The notes under the pieces are model-generated. The model saw nothing but the letters and a program-made list of their open reading frames with translations. It was not told the origin of the DNA and ran no database searches. From an uncultured Pseudomonadota bacterium (GTDB taxonomy: Bacteria; Myxococcota_A; UBA9042; CAIXZC01): a stretch of DNA of 11,137 nt. Within the stretch, counting starts at the first letter, position 1; each line of letters opens with the position of its first letter. The translations under genes and the position numbers were made by a program. The stretch is from positions 1 to 11,137 of the forward strand of contig CALFHQ010000321.1 of assembly GCA_937876385.1 (NCBI GenBank), written 5' to 3'. Positions 1 to 6,640 of the stretch are shown one piece after another.

Positions 1-45
1 TTCGACCGCCGTTCGATCCGAAAAATGTGGCGACGCCTGAAGAAT

Positions 46-69
46 ATTTGCACAAGTCGGTGCACAAAT
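46..69 (+). repeat. Imperfect hairpin upstream of the RAYT transposase
   Basis: The sequence can fold with ATT (46-48) pairing to AAT (67-69) and TGCAC (49-53) pairing to GTGCA (60-64), a 6-nt loop AAGTCG and a 2-nt bulge (CA) on the right arm. HUH-type transposases of the IS200/IS605 and RAYT families recognise hairpins next to their genes, so the position is suggestive. The stem is short, no second copy was seen in the window, and there is no GTAG/GGAG-type tetranucleotide directly 5' of it, so it may be chance. Confidence 0.25.
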
Positions 70-150
70 GCTCGCTCCTTTCGATTAACCATATAGAGGG
101 ATGGATTAACTCTGCCCTCGCTTCGTGTCTCTCGGAATCCGACAACAACC

Positions 151-156
151 AGGAGG
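151..156 (+). promoter_or_regulatory. Ribosome binding site that fixes the transposase start
   Basis: A perfect AGGAGG lies 5 nt upstream of the ATG at 162. The frame is open back to a GTG at 27, but that codon has no Shine-Dalgarno and the intervening residues do not resemble the family N-terminus. The ATG at 162 is therefore preferred. Confidence 0.8.
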
Positions 157-161
157 AACAA

Positions 162-1094
162 ATGGCCCTTACGAGGTCGCAGGTGTTGCCTGCACGATCG
201 ATTTTTCACGGGATGTGGCGAACGGTAGCGAAGCAACGATTCTTCGGAACGGAATTGTGGAAGGCGGCCCTTCTGACTTCGCTGTTCAATTTCTTCCATA
301 GGGCTCAAGGGAAGGTAGCGCTCTATTCCTACTGTTTGATGGACAATCACTATCACATTGCGGCGGCTCTTCTGGCGACCAACGAATCCTTCTCAGCATG
401 GGTCCGTGCTGCCCACTCGTCCATTGCCCAGAAGATCAACCGAGTGTTGAGCCGGGTCGGCCCCGTCGGAGCGGGGAGGCCCAAGACAGTCCTCGTGGAA
501 GATCAAGAAGCCCTAATGCGCGTCATGTTCTACATCGACTACAATCCTGTCAGAGCAGGACTTGTGGACCATCCGGGCCAATGGAGATATTCCAGCTACT
601 CGTTCTACGCCTACGGCAGGACGAACAAATATTCCAAGCACTTGACTAGACCCCGATGGTATCTCGACCTCGGTCTCACTGACAAGATTCGCCAGAGGGC
701 ATACCGAAAACTCAGTGCCGAGTATTTCAACAAGAAGCGGTATCCATCCAAAGAGGAATTGGAGAAGATAGGTGTCGGCAGCTTGGCGTACACAGGGCGC
801 AATCGGCATTTTCTCAGGTTGCTGGCGCATCACCTTCGCAAGCGAACATGGCATCCTCGTGTTCTCGCAAGGATGGCTGGGATTGTTCTGGGAGCATCGC
901 ACACTGATGACGAACTTTTGCCCGTCGACATCGCAGGCAGCGCCGTTTGTCGGGATGGCGTGGGCAAGGGCGTGCCAGGGAGGTCGAAATATTCGGGGAG
1001 TGGGCACCTGGATTCGAAGAGGGAGCTCAAGCAGAAGGGAACTCTCCCAGAGGGGAGGCAGGCCGATGCAGCCAGTGGTAGAACCGGTCGATGA
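162..1094 (+). CDS. REP-associated tyrosine transposase (RAYT, Y1/HUH family)
   Basis: A 310-residue protein of the IS200-like Y1 transposase superfamily, in the RAYT/TnpA_REP branch. These are single-strand DNA nucleases that use an HUH metal motif and one tyrosine to cut and join at hairpins. Visible landmarks are the N-terminal ARSIFHGMWRTVAKQRFFG segment (residues 11-29), the HUH motif as H-Y-H (63-65) in CLMDNHYHI, and the family signature FYIDYNPVRAGLV (123-135), in which Y124 is the expected catalytic tyrosine. The Y1 core appears complete. From about residue 205 onward the chain resembles nothing I recognise, and its last 68 bp run antisense into the 3' end of the symporter gene, so the tail may be a read-through product of decay. 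No IS ends or target duplication are visible. RAYTs are usually domesticated, non-proliferating genes that act on dispersed REP-type repeats. Family assignment is firm; activity and exact C-terminus are not. Confidence 0.85.
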   Translation: MALTRSQVLPARSIFHGMWRTVAKQRFFGTELWKAALLTSLFNFFHRAQGKVALYSYCLMDNHYHIAAALLATNESFSAWVRAAHSSIAQKINRVLSRVGPVGAGRPKTVLVEDQEALMRVMFYIDYNPVRAGLVDHPGQWRYSSYSFYAYGRTNKYSKHLTRPRWYLDLGLTDKIRQRAYRKLSAEYFNKKRYPSKEELEKIGVGSLAYTGRNRHFLRLLAHHLRKRTWHPRVLARMAGIVLGASHTDDELLPVDIAGSAVCRDGVGKGVPGRSKYSGSGHLDSKRELKQKGTLPEGRQADAASGRTGR

Positions 1095-2316
1095 CGGCGG
1101 TCCCAACGGCGTCACTCCAGACGTTGGTTGTTGTTCGACACATGTCCAGAAGGCGGTCCACGGCGAGAATGAGTCCTATTCCTTCAATGGGAATATGCAC
1201 TGCCCTGAAGATGATCGTCATCATCACCATGGACGAGTGCGGGATCCCGGCGGCGCCGATCGAAGTGACCAGAGCCGTGACGAAGATGAGTAACTGGGCT
1301 GTTAAGTCAAGGTGCACGCCATAGATGTTGGCAATGAAAATTGCTGCCACAGACTCATAGAGTGCTGTGCCGTCCATGTTCACGGTGGCACCCAAAGGAA
1401 TGACAAAAGACGAAACCGAGTTGTCGATGCCGGCGTTCTTCTCGACACACTCAAGGGTTGTCGGCAGTGTGGCGTTGCTGGAAGCCGTGGAAAAAGCGGT
1501 AGCCAGGGCAAAGGACATGTAGTGGAAATAGGTCAGTGGATTCCACCCTCCGACGAGAAGCAGGATCGCTGGAAGGGTCAAAAAGAAGTGAATCCCCAGC
1601 CCCGCCAGGACGGTCAGCATGTAGCCCAATAGGGGAAGGAACACTTGGCTGCCGGTCTCTGACAACGTTTCCGCAACGAGGGCAGCAACTCCGAGCGGTG
1701 CCAGCTTGATGATGCCGTGGGTCATGGACATCATTACCTTGAAGATGCTCTCCAGAATTCCGAGGAGAGTCTCCTTTGTTCGTCCGCCCACGGTGGCCGT
1801 TGAGAGGCCGAACAGGACGCCGAAGAAGATAATGGCGAGCATCGCGTATCCCGCTCCTTCCTCGTCAGTCCCAAACAGCGTGAAAGAGTGAAGTGGGTTA
1901 TCTGGAATCAAACGGAACAGGAGTCCCCTGGCCGTCAGAGTCGCTGGTTCCGGGGCTTCACCGGCCGCTAAGAGGGTTGTATCAAGACCCACCCCTGGCT
2001 GGAAGAGATTCACCACCAGCAAGCCTGCGCCAATAGCAAGCGAACTTGTGATGAGGTAGTAGAGGACTGTCGCAAGTCCTATCCTGCCCACCTCTCTTGG
2101 GTTCCCGAGGCTGATGACTCCCGCAGCGATAGAACTGAAAACCAGTGGAACGACGACCATCTTCAGGAGTTTCAGGAAGATCTCACCGACCCAGGAGTAG
2201 TACGGGGCCCATTGGGCAGAAGTAGTGAGGCCCACCGTGGCGCCCACCGCCATTCCAATGAGCACCTGCCAATGGAGCTTCTTCCACCATCTCGTCTTCG
2301 ACGTGCCAATAGTCAT
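1027..2316 (-). CDS. Dicarboxylate/amino acid:cation symporter (DAACS, SLC1 family), probably acidic amino acids
   Basis: A 429-residue inner-membrane transporter of the GltP/DctA/SLC1 fold, with multiple hydrophobic helices and two re-entrant hairpins. HP1 carries SSNATLP (279-285). Helix 7 has the Na+-site motif NMDGT (313-317). HP2 has AAGIPHSSMVMM (355-366). Helix 8 reads VDRLLDMCRTTTNV (386-399). Aligned to archaeal GltPh, D387, D391, R394, T395 and N398 match D390, D394, R397, T398 and N401. The arginine is the residue that binds a side-chain carboxylate, so Glu/Asp or a dicarboxylate is the likely substrate, rather than a neutral amino acid. The region around HP1 and NMDGT is close to the style of animal EAAT proteins. 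A purine-rich GGGGGGAG precedes the ATG by only 2-3 nt. It follows apt after 135 bp and may be the last gene of the leftward operon or have its own promoter. Its 3' end overlaps the transposase gene convergently. Confidence 0.92.
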   Translation of the reverse strand: MTIGTSKTRWWKKLHWQVLIGMAVGATVGLTTSAQWAPYYSWVGEIFLKLLKMVVVPLVFSSIAAGVISLGNPREVGRIGLATVLYYLITSSLAIGAGLLVVNLFQPGVGLDTTLLAAGEAPEPATLTARGLLFRLIPDNPLHSFTLFGTDEEGAGYAMLAIIFFGVLFGLSTATVGGRTKETLLGILESIFKVMMSMTHGIIKLAPLGVAALVAETLSETGSQVFLPLLGYMLTVLAGLGIHFFLTLPAILLLVGGWNPLTYFHYMSFALATAFSTASSNATLPTTLECVEKNAGIDNSVSSFVIPLGATVNMDGTALYESVAAIFIANIYGVHLDLTAQLLIFVTALVTSIGAAGIPHSSMVMMTIIFRAVHIPIEGIGLILAVDRLLDMCRTTTNVWSDAVGTAVIDRFYHWLHRPASPLGEFPSA

Positions 2317-2369
2317 CGCTCCCCCCGTTCCGCATCTCTCTCTTCGTCTTGGCTTTCCTGGCCCAATTG

Positions 2370-2406
2370 CTCGCTGGGTGCTAACGCCGAATCTGTGGGC
2401 AGCGAG
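2370..2406 (-). repeat. Inverted repeat in the apt-symporter gap
   Basis: The arms CTCGCTG (2370-2376) and CAGCGAG (2400-2406) are perfect 7-bp complements around a 23-nt loop, lying in the 135-bp gap (2317-2451). No U-run follows on the minus strand, so it is not a canonical intrinsic terminator. It could be an operator or RNA structure controlling the symporter, or chance. A degenerate copy of the window's repeat core (CCCCCCGTTCC) lies at 2321-2331 in the same gap and supplies the symporter's purine-rich ribosome site. Confidence 0.3.
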
Positions 2407-2451
2407 TCAGGATGAAGGAGCGTCTGGCTTCGCAAACTCTGAGTGAATTGC

Positions 2452-2964
2452 CTAGTACTGGAGAAGGCTTCGGACGGAGCCGGTGAGTTTGCTACGTCCC
2501 TTCAGAGCTGCCAATTCGATCACGAACAGTTGCTCGACCACATCGGCGCCCAACTCTCTGAGGAGTCCAGCAGCCGCAGCCATCGTTCCGCCTGTTGCGA
2601 GGAGGTCGTCGACGAGGAGCACCCGATCCCCTTCGGACACAGCATCTTCGTGGACCTCGATGGAGTCCTCTCCGTACTCGAGAGCGTAGCTGGCACTTCG
2701 GACCTTCCCAGGCAATTTCCCGGGTTTCCGAATAAGAACACAACCGCATCCCAATTCGTAGGCGATGGCCGAGGCGAAGAGGAATCCTCTGGATTCGATT
2801 CCTGCCACATATTTGGGAGGTGTCACGCGCCAGGGGGCGACCAACTGCTGGATGGTCTCCCTAAGGCCTTCTGGATCCTGCAAAAGGGGGGTTATGTCCC
2901 GAAAGAGAATCCCTTTCTTTGGAAAGTCCGGAATAGCTCGGATCTTCGATTCAATTGTGTTCAT
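2452..2964 (-). CDS. apt: Adenine phosphoribosyltransferase
   Basis: A 170-residue cytoplasmic enzyme that converts adenine plus PRPP to AMP and pyrophosphate in purine salvage. The length is typical for bacterial Apt. Visible family features are FPKKGILFRDITPLL (14-28), GIESRGF (55-61), the flexible-loop segment RKPGKLPG (79-86) and the PRPP-binding loop VLLVDDLLATGGT (115-127) with its two acidic residues. The ATG at 2964 is preceded by GGGAGG with good spacing. The gene starts 25 bp after the surE stop on the same strand, which implies cotranscription. SurE can release nucleosides from nucleotides, so the pair plausibly belongs to nucleotide turnover. Nothing is missing or truncated. Confidence 0.97.
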   Translation of the reverse strand: MNTIESKIRAIPDFPKKGILFRDITPLLQDPEGLRETIQQLVAPWRVTPPKYVAGIESRGFLFASAIAYELGCGCVLIRKPGKLPGKVRSASYALEYGEDSIEVHEDAVSEGDRVLLVDDLLATGGTMAAAAGLLRELGADVVEQLFVIELAALKGRSKLTGSVRSLLQY

Positions 2965-2989
2965 GGAAACCCTCCCGCTTTCCTAACAG

Positions 2990-3763
2990 CTACTTGTCCA
3001 ATAGTGGCGCACGGCTCATGTGGTTCAACCAGGAATCCCGGTCGGTGATCGTGTCACAGGCAAGATTCCATGTCAAAGGACTCAGTGTCACGTAGCCCCT
3101 ACTCAGCCAGTAGCAGTCCGTACTCTCGTCACCTTCAAAGGTGAATTCTCGTCCACCGATCCACCCGTGAAGGCTTCCACCCGGGTCCTTCCAAACGGCA
3201 GTCCTGTTGTCAAATACTCTCCGACCCAGCCCCGTGAACCGGAATCCCTTCGGTACTCCAAACATCTGTTCAGAAGGGACGTTGACATTCAGCATCGTCT
3301 CAGGTGGCAGCCCGAAGTCCCGAGCACCTTCAAGCACCCTCCGTACCCACGGAACAATTTGCTCGAAGGGTACGTCGTAGGTCACAGCCAACGAGAAAGC
3401 CAATGAGGGAATTCCGGACATCAACCCCTCTCTGGCTGCGGCGACTGTTCCGGAGTAAAGTGTGTCGTAGCCGAGATTCGGTCCCAGATTGCAGCCGCTC
3501 AAAACGAAGTCGGGCTGTCTCGGGAGCAACTCTCTCAGGGCAACGAAGACACAGTCCGCTGGTTTCGCATCAATGGCGAAGTGCTCTGAATCCAACTCTC
3601 GGATACCGAACGTTCGCCGCAGAGAGATGGCATGACTTGCAGCGCTTTGCTGGGATTTTGGGGCAGCGATGATGCATTCGTCGAATACCTCCCGTGCTGC
3701 CGCCTCCAGTGCGAGAATACCTGGAGAGCCGATTCCGTCATCGTTGGTGATAAGTGCCAGCAT
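2990..3763 (-). CDS. surE: SurE 5'/3'-nucleotidase (survival protein E)
   Basis: A 257-residue SurE-family metal-dependent phosphatase that dephosphorylates nucleoside 5'- and 3'-monophosphates, and in some species short polyphosphate. The metal-site NDDG motif is at the N-terminus (N7-D8-D9-G10). A serine-rich loop SQQSAAS (37-43) provides the usual metal-ligand serine. SGCNLGPNLGYD (89-100) supplies the conserved asparagines, followed by the hallmark YSGTVAAAREG (103-113). Compared with the E. coli family pattern, the glycine of the SGAS loop is alanine here, GTPTDC is AKPADC, and SGINAGPNLGDD is SGCNLGPNLGYD. Metal-binding positions are retained, so activity is likely. The ATG at 3763 is preceded by GGGGAGG at 9 nt. 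It lies 30 bp after the tryptophanase stop and 25 bp before apt, consistent with one operon. Confidence 0.95.
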   Translation of the reverse strand: MLALITNDDGIGSPGILALEAAAREVFDECIIAAPKSQQSAASHAISLRRTFGIRELDSEHFAIDAKPADCVFVALRELLPRQPDFVLSGCNLGPNLGYDTLYSGTVAAAREGLMSGIPSLAFSLAVTYDVPFEQIVPWVRRVLEGARDFGLPPETMLNVNVPSEQMFGVPKGFRFTGLGRRVFDNRTAVWKDPGGSLHGWIGGREFTFEGDESTDCYWLSRGYVTLSPLTWNLACDTITDRDSWLNHMSRAPLLDK

Positions 3764-3793
3764 AGGCGAGAACCTCCCCTCAGGTGAGCAAGA

Positions 3794-5167
3794 TTACACC
3801 CACGAAAAGGTCGACGTGAAGTGTCGGAGGATGGGAGCTTCGTAGTCGAATTGCATGCCTCGGATCTCGTCCTTTCGCTTGCTGAGATTCTCCAGCGCCT
3901 CGATGATGTAATCCATGTGACTCTGGGTGTACACTCTACGAGGAAGCGCCAGGCGTACCAGTTCGTTCTGTCCCGGAACGAAGTCTCCCGTCTCAGCGTC
4001 TGTCTTGCCGAACATCACACTCCCAATCTCCACAGCGCGGATTCCAGCCTCCAAGTACAGTTCCACGCAGAGGGCTTGCCCGGGGAGGTGTTTGGGAGGG
4101 ATATGTGGAAGCATCCGTTTGGCATCAATATAAATTGCGTGGCCGCCTGCCGGAACGAAGGTCGGCACACCCACTCTCTCCAGGTTGTCTCCCAGATAGG
4201 CTGTGGAGCGAACTCGGTACTGCATGTAGTCTTCCTCGAGGATCTCCTTGAGTCCCTGGGCGATGGCAGCCAAGTCACGTCCGGCCAGCCCACCATATGT
4301 TGAGAATCCCTCTGTTAGAATGAGCAGTGTTTTTGCCTTGTCGGCCCATTCCTTATTGTTCAGCGCGAGGAATCCCCCCATGTTGGCGAAGGCGTCCTTC
4401 TTCGCACTCATCGTGCAACCATCGCCGTAAGAGAACATTTCACGGGCGATATCCTTCAAGGATTTGTCTTCGTATCCGGGTTCCCGTGTCTTGATGAAAT
4501 AGCAGTTCTCCGCAAATCTGCAGGCATCAAAGATGAAGGGGATTCCCTTACTGTGTAGAAGTTCCGACATGGCTCGTATGTTGGCCATGGAGACCGGCTG
4601 ACCACCAGAAGCGTTGTTGGTTACCGTCATCATTCCCATGGGAATCCTTGACAGAGAAGTCCCCTCGAGCAGTTTCCCCACTGCCTCAATGTCGATGTTC
4701 CCTTTGAACGGCAATCGCGTCTCTGGGTCTCGCCCCTCGGCTGTGACCAGGTCCAAGGCAAGCGCCTTGTTGTACTCGATGTTGGCCCGGGTTGTATCGA
4801 AGTGCGTGTTGTTGGGGATGATGTCTCCCTCTTTTGTCGTGATTGAGAAGAGAATTCTCTCCGCAGCCCGACCCTGATGTGTTGGGATGATGTACTCGTA
4901 CCCGGTGATGTCGCGAATGGTCTCTTCAAACTTGAAGTAGGAACGACTTCCTGCGTATGACTCGTCTCCCATCATCAATTCTGCCCACTGGCGGTCACTC
5001 ATGCTGGAGGTGCCACTGTCCGTCAACAAGTCGATGAGAACGTCCTCGGCTCTAATCAGAAAGGGGTTGTGCCCCGCTGCCAGCACGATGTTGTTCCTTT
5101 GTTCTCGGGTGGTCATCTTTATGGGTTCCACCATCTTGATCTTGAACGGCTCAATGATTGTCTTCAC
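3794..5167 (-). CDS. tnaA: Tryptophanase (tryptophan indole-lyase)
   Basis: A 457-residue PLP-dependent beta-eliminating lyase. Tryptophanase splits L-Trp into indole, pyruvate and ammonia; its sister enzyme tyrosine phenol-lyase (TPL) acts on L-Tyr. PLP-site residues are visible: MSAKKDA (253-259) with K257 as the PLP lysine, D214 and R217 in FDACRFAEN, N185, and Y71 in DESYAGSRSY. The positions that separate the two enzymes favour tryptophanase: D124 (Thr in TPL), V379 and I381 in AVEIGS (Met and Arg in TPL), and H449 in LRHFT (Phe in TPL). However, length, numbering and several stretches (MSDRQWAELMMGDE, YGGLAGRD, MFSYGDGCTMS) resemble TPL more closely than E. coli TnaA. The GTG at 5167 is chosen because AGGAGG sits 7 nt upstream and the protein then begins at the family N-terminus (EPFKIKMVEPIK). 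The frame stays open upstream to 5440 through repeat DNA, which is not coding. There is no room for a TnaC-type leader after the predicted promoter. Confidence 0.88.
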   Translation of the reverse strand: MKTIIEPFKIKMVEPIKMTTREQRNNIVLAAGHNPFLIRAEDVLIDLLTDSGTSSMSDRQWAELMMGDESYAGSRSYFKFEETIRDITGYEYIIPTHQGRAAERILFSITTKEGDIIPNNTHFDTTRANIEYNKALALDLVTAEGRDPETRLPFKGNIDIEAVGKLLEGTSLSRIPMGMMTVTNNASGGQPVSMANIRAMSELLHSKGIPFIFDACRFAENCYFIKTREPGYEDKSLKDIAREMFSYGDGCTMSAKKDAFANMGGFLALNNKEWADKAKTLLILTEGFSTYGGLAGRDLAAIAQGLKEILEEDYMQYRVRSTAYLGDNLERVGVPTFVPAGGHAIYIDAKRMLPHIPPKHLPGQALCVELYLEAGIRAVEIGSVMFGKTDAETGDFVPGQNELVRLALPRRVYTQSHMDYIIEALENLSKRKDEIRGMQFDYEAPILRHFTSTFSWV

Positions 5168-5174
5168 CTGTGGA

Positions 5175-5180
5175 CCTCCT
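5175..5180 (-). promoter_or_regulatory. Ribosome binding site for tryptophanase
   Basis: On the minus strand AGGAGG stands 7 nt upstream of the GTG at 5167-5165. It decides between this start and an in-frame ATG at 5203, which lacks a ribosome site and overlaps the predicted -10 box. Confidence 0.8.
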
Positions 5181-5198
5181 GGAGCAAAATTCGACACG

Positions 5199-5227
5199 AG
5201 CATAGGGGCTTCGAAATGGTAATGCAA
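5199..5227 (-). promoter_or_regulatory. Predicted sigma70-type promoter of the tryptophanase-surE-apt operon
   Basis: On the minus strand TTGCAT (5227-5222) and TATGCT (5204-5199) are separated by exactly 17 nt, matching the -35/-10 spacing. Transcription would start near 5192 and leave a leader of about 25 nt carrying the AGGAGG. Boxes are partial matches to TTGACA/TATAAT. The call rests on sequence only. Confidence 0.45.
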
Positions 5228-5280
5228 GGGAAGAATCCGGTGCCTGGTAGGGGCCGTCAGGCTGTTGGCTGACAAGGTCC

Positions 5281-5600
5281 TGGACCCCTTCGTTTTCTTC
5301 CGTGGGACTCCGGTTCTAAGCCCTCCGTTCCGAGTCGTCCCCCCTCGGTTCTTCGCTCCCTTGCACCCTCTGTCAGGCCACCCTCCGTTCCCATTTTGGG
5401 CCCTCCTCGCACCCTCTGTCAGGCCGCCCTCCGTTCCCAATTCTTGGACCCAATCTTGACTGTTCCAAGTCCCGAGTTTTCGCTCCCTCAGCTTTGGATA
5501 ATCTTACCAGCCTTGGGCCTCCTTCGCCTCCTGCGAACCCGCAAACCCTCCCTCCGTTCCTTGCTTGGGCCGCTCTCAATCTTGCTACCTGGAACCACCC
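5281..5600. repeat. Degenerate repeat array in the 471-bp non-coding divergent region
   Basis: The 5168-5638 interval holds no credible gene. Most of it is filled by pyrimidine-rich (+ strand) degenerate units around the core CCCTCCGTTCC, found at 5321-5331, 5381-5391, 5427-5437 and 5550-5560. Cores are usually followed by a TTGGRCC or TTTTGGGCC block and by CTYGCACCCTC- or TTCGCTCCCT-like stretches. CAATCTTG also recurs (5451-5458, 5578-5585). Open frames crossing it on both strands have repetitive, low-complexity translations and extend tryptophanase and PseB beyond their true starts, so they are not coding. It may also hold the pseB promoter; only a lone GATAAT (5497-5502) was seen. Confidence 0.75.
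5363..5439. repeat. 31-bp tandem direct repeat, 46-bp period
   Basis: Two copies at 5363-5393 and 5409-5439 match at 30 of 31 positions, the single difference being A versus G just before the CCCTCCGTTCCCA core. Each begins GCACCCTCTGTCAGGCC. The sequence between them (5394-5408) is TTTTGGGCCCTCCTC. Confidence 0.9.
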
Positions 5601-5638
5601 GCGCTATGATTGCCTTCGACTCAAATCGGAGGGTGACT

Positions 5639-6637
5639 ATGTTTCTGGATGGTAAGAACATCCTGATCACGGGTGGAACCGGTTCTTTTGGAAAGAAGTG
5701 CATGGAAATTCTTCTCGCCGAGCACAAGCCGAACAAGGTCATTGTTTTCAGCCGAGATGAGTTGAAACAGTTTGAATTGCAGCAGAAGTTCCCTCAGAAG
5801 AATGTGCGGTGGTTCATCGGTGATGTCAGAGACAGAGAAAGGCTCCAACGGGCCCTCTGGAATGTCGACTACGTCATTCACGCGGCTGCGATGAAGCAGG
5901 TTCCGGCCGCCGAATACAATCCGATTGAAGCCATTCGGACGAACGTTCTGGGTGCCCAGAACGTCATCGAAGGATCCATCGACGCTGGTGTGAAGAAGGT
6001 TATCGCCCTATCCACCGATAAAGCGGCAAACCCGATCAACCTCTATGGTGCCACCAAGCTCTGCTCCGACAAGCTCTTTGTCGCTGCCAACGCGTACGCC
6101 GGAGGACGAGCCTGTTCCTTTTCTGTGGTGCGGTATGGGAATGTCGTCGGCAGTCGTGGGAGCGTCGTTCCCTTTTTCTTGCGCCAACGAGACAAGGGGG
6201 AGATCCCAATCACGGATGAGAGAATGACTCGATTTTGGATTACTTTGGAGCGTGGCGCCCGGTTTGTCCTGGAATGCTTGGAGACAATGGCGGGAGGCGA
6301 ACTATTTGTCCCGAAGCTTCCTTCTATGAGCGTTAAGGACTTGGCCGATGCGATGGCACCAGGTGTGCCGCAGAGGGTCGTCGGGATCCGACCGGGGGAG
6401 AAAATCCACGAGGTGCTCATCCCTGAGGATGATGCCCGACACGCCCTCGAGTTTGATGATCGGTTTGTTATCTACCCGGAAATGTGGGATTGGAAGGGGA
6501 ATCGGGAGGGCTCAAAGGAACTTCCCGAGGGCTTCGTGTACTCGTCGGGTTCCAACTCTCAGTGGCTCTCTCAAACAGAACTCCTCGAGATGATCTCGGA
6601 CCAGATTGACGCATACGAGTCGGGTCGCACGGATTGA
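5639..6637 (+). CDS. pseB: UDP-N-acetylglucosamine 4,6-dehydratase (inverting), PseB
   Basis: A 332-residue extended short-chain dehydrogenase of the PseB/FlaA1 type. It converts UDP-GlcNAc to the 4-keto-6-deoxy-L-arabino sugar, the first step to pseudaminic acid. The NADP-binding glycine motif TGGTGSFG is at 11-18. FSRDELKQFELQQKF (37-51), characteristic of the family, follows. The active-site region STDKAANPINLYGATK (125-140) contains the Thr-Asp-Lys cluster and the Tyr136/Lys140 pair. C-terminal motifs GIRPGEKIHEVLI are also typical, and the length equals that of Helicobacter PseB. The ATG at 5639 is chosen because GGAGGG (5628-5633) lies 5 nt upstream and the glycine motif then sits at the proper distance; the frame is open to 5396 through repeat DNA, which is rejected. 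It heads the operon and ends 3 nt before pseG. The order pseB-pseG-pseC separates it from CapD-type and retaining homologues such as PglF. Confidence 0.95.
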   Translation: MFLDGKNILITGGTGSFGKKCMEILLAEHKPNKVIVFSRDELKQFELQQKFPQKNVRWFIGDVRDRERLQRALWNVDYVIHAAAMKQVPAAEYNPIEAIRTNVLGAQNVIEGSIDAGVKKVIALSTDKAANPINLYGATKLCSDKLFVAANAYAGGRACSFSVVRYGNVVGSRGSVVPFFLRQRDKGEIPITDERMTRFWITLERGARFVLECLETMAGGELFVPKLPSMSVKDLADAMAPGVPQRVVGIRPGEKIHEVLIPEDDARHALEFDDRFVIYPEMWDWKGNREGSKELPEGFVYSSGSNSQWLSQTELLEMISDQIDAYESGRTD

Positions 6638-6640
6638 GTC

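Noticed and set aside
513..1115. 200-residue minus-strand frame opposite the transposase
   Set aside because: It is antisense to a clear HUH transposase and shows no recognisable domain or ribosome site.
772..1293. 173-residue plus-strand frame, considered as a frameshifted continuation of the transposase
   Set aside because: It runs antisense through the conserved end of the symporter, ends in His/Asp low complexity, and has no family motif. It remains a minor possibility for a few residues near 800-900.
3794..5167. Tyrosine phenol-lyase as the gene identity
   Set aside because: The phenol-binding Arg381 and the Thr124 and Phe448 equivalents are Ile, Asp and His, as in tryptophanase.
5168..5440. 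N-terminal extension of tryptophanase by 91 residues
   Set aside because: It translates repeat DNA into Gly/Arg-rich sequence, is absent from the family, and a strong AGGAGG precedes the GTG at 5167.
5456..5502. pseB promoter from TTGACT (5456-5461) and GATAAT (5497-5502)
   Set aside because: The boxes are 35 nt apart, so they cannot form one sigma70 promoter; each alone is too weak to call.
5373..5579. 68-residue minus-strand frame in the divergent region, considered as a leader peptide or small protein
   Set aside because: Its sequence is repetitive and arises from the repeat array, with no ribosome site or family resemblance; it is also unlike TnaC.
5281..5600. CRISPR array
   Set aside because: Repeats are degenerate, unevenly spaced and separated by related rather than unique sequence; no cas genes are present.
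5396..5638. N-terminal extension of PseB by 81 residues
   Set aside because: It crosses the repeat array; GGAGGG plus ATG at 5639 gives the standard family length.
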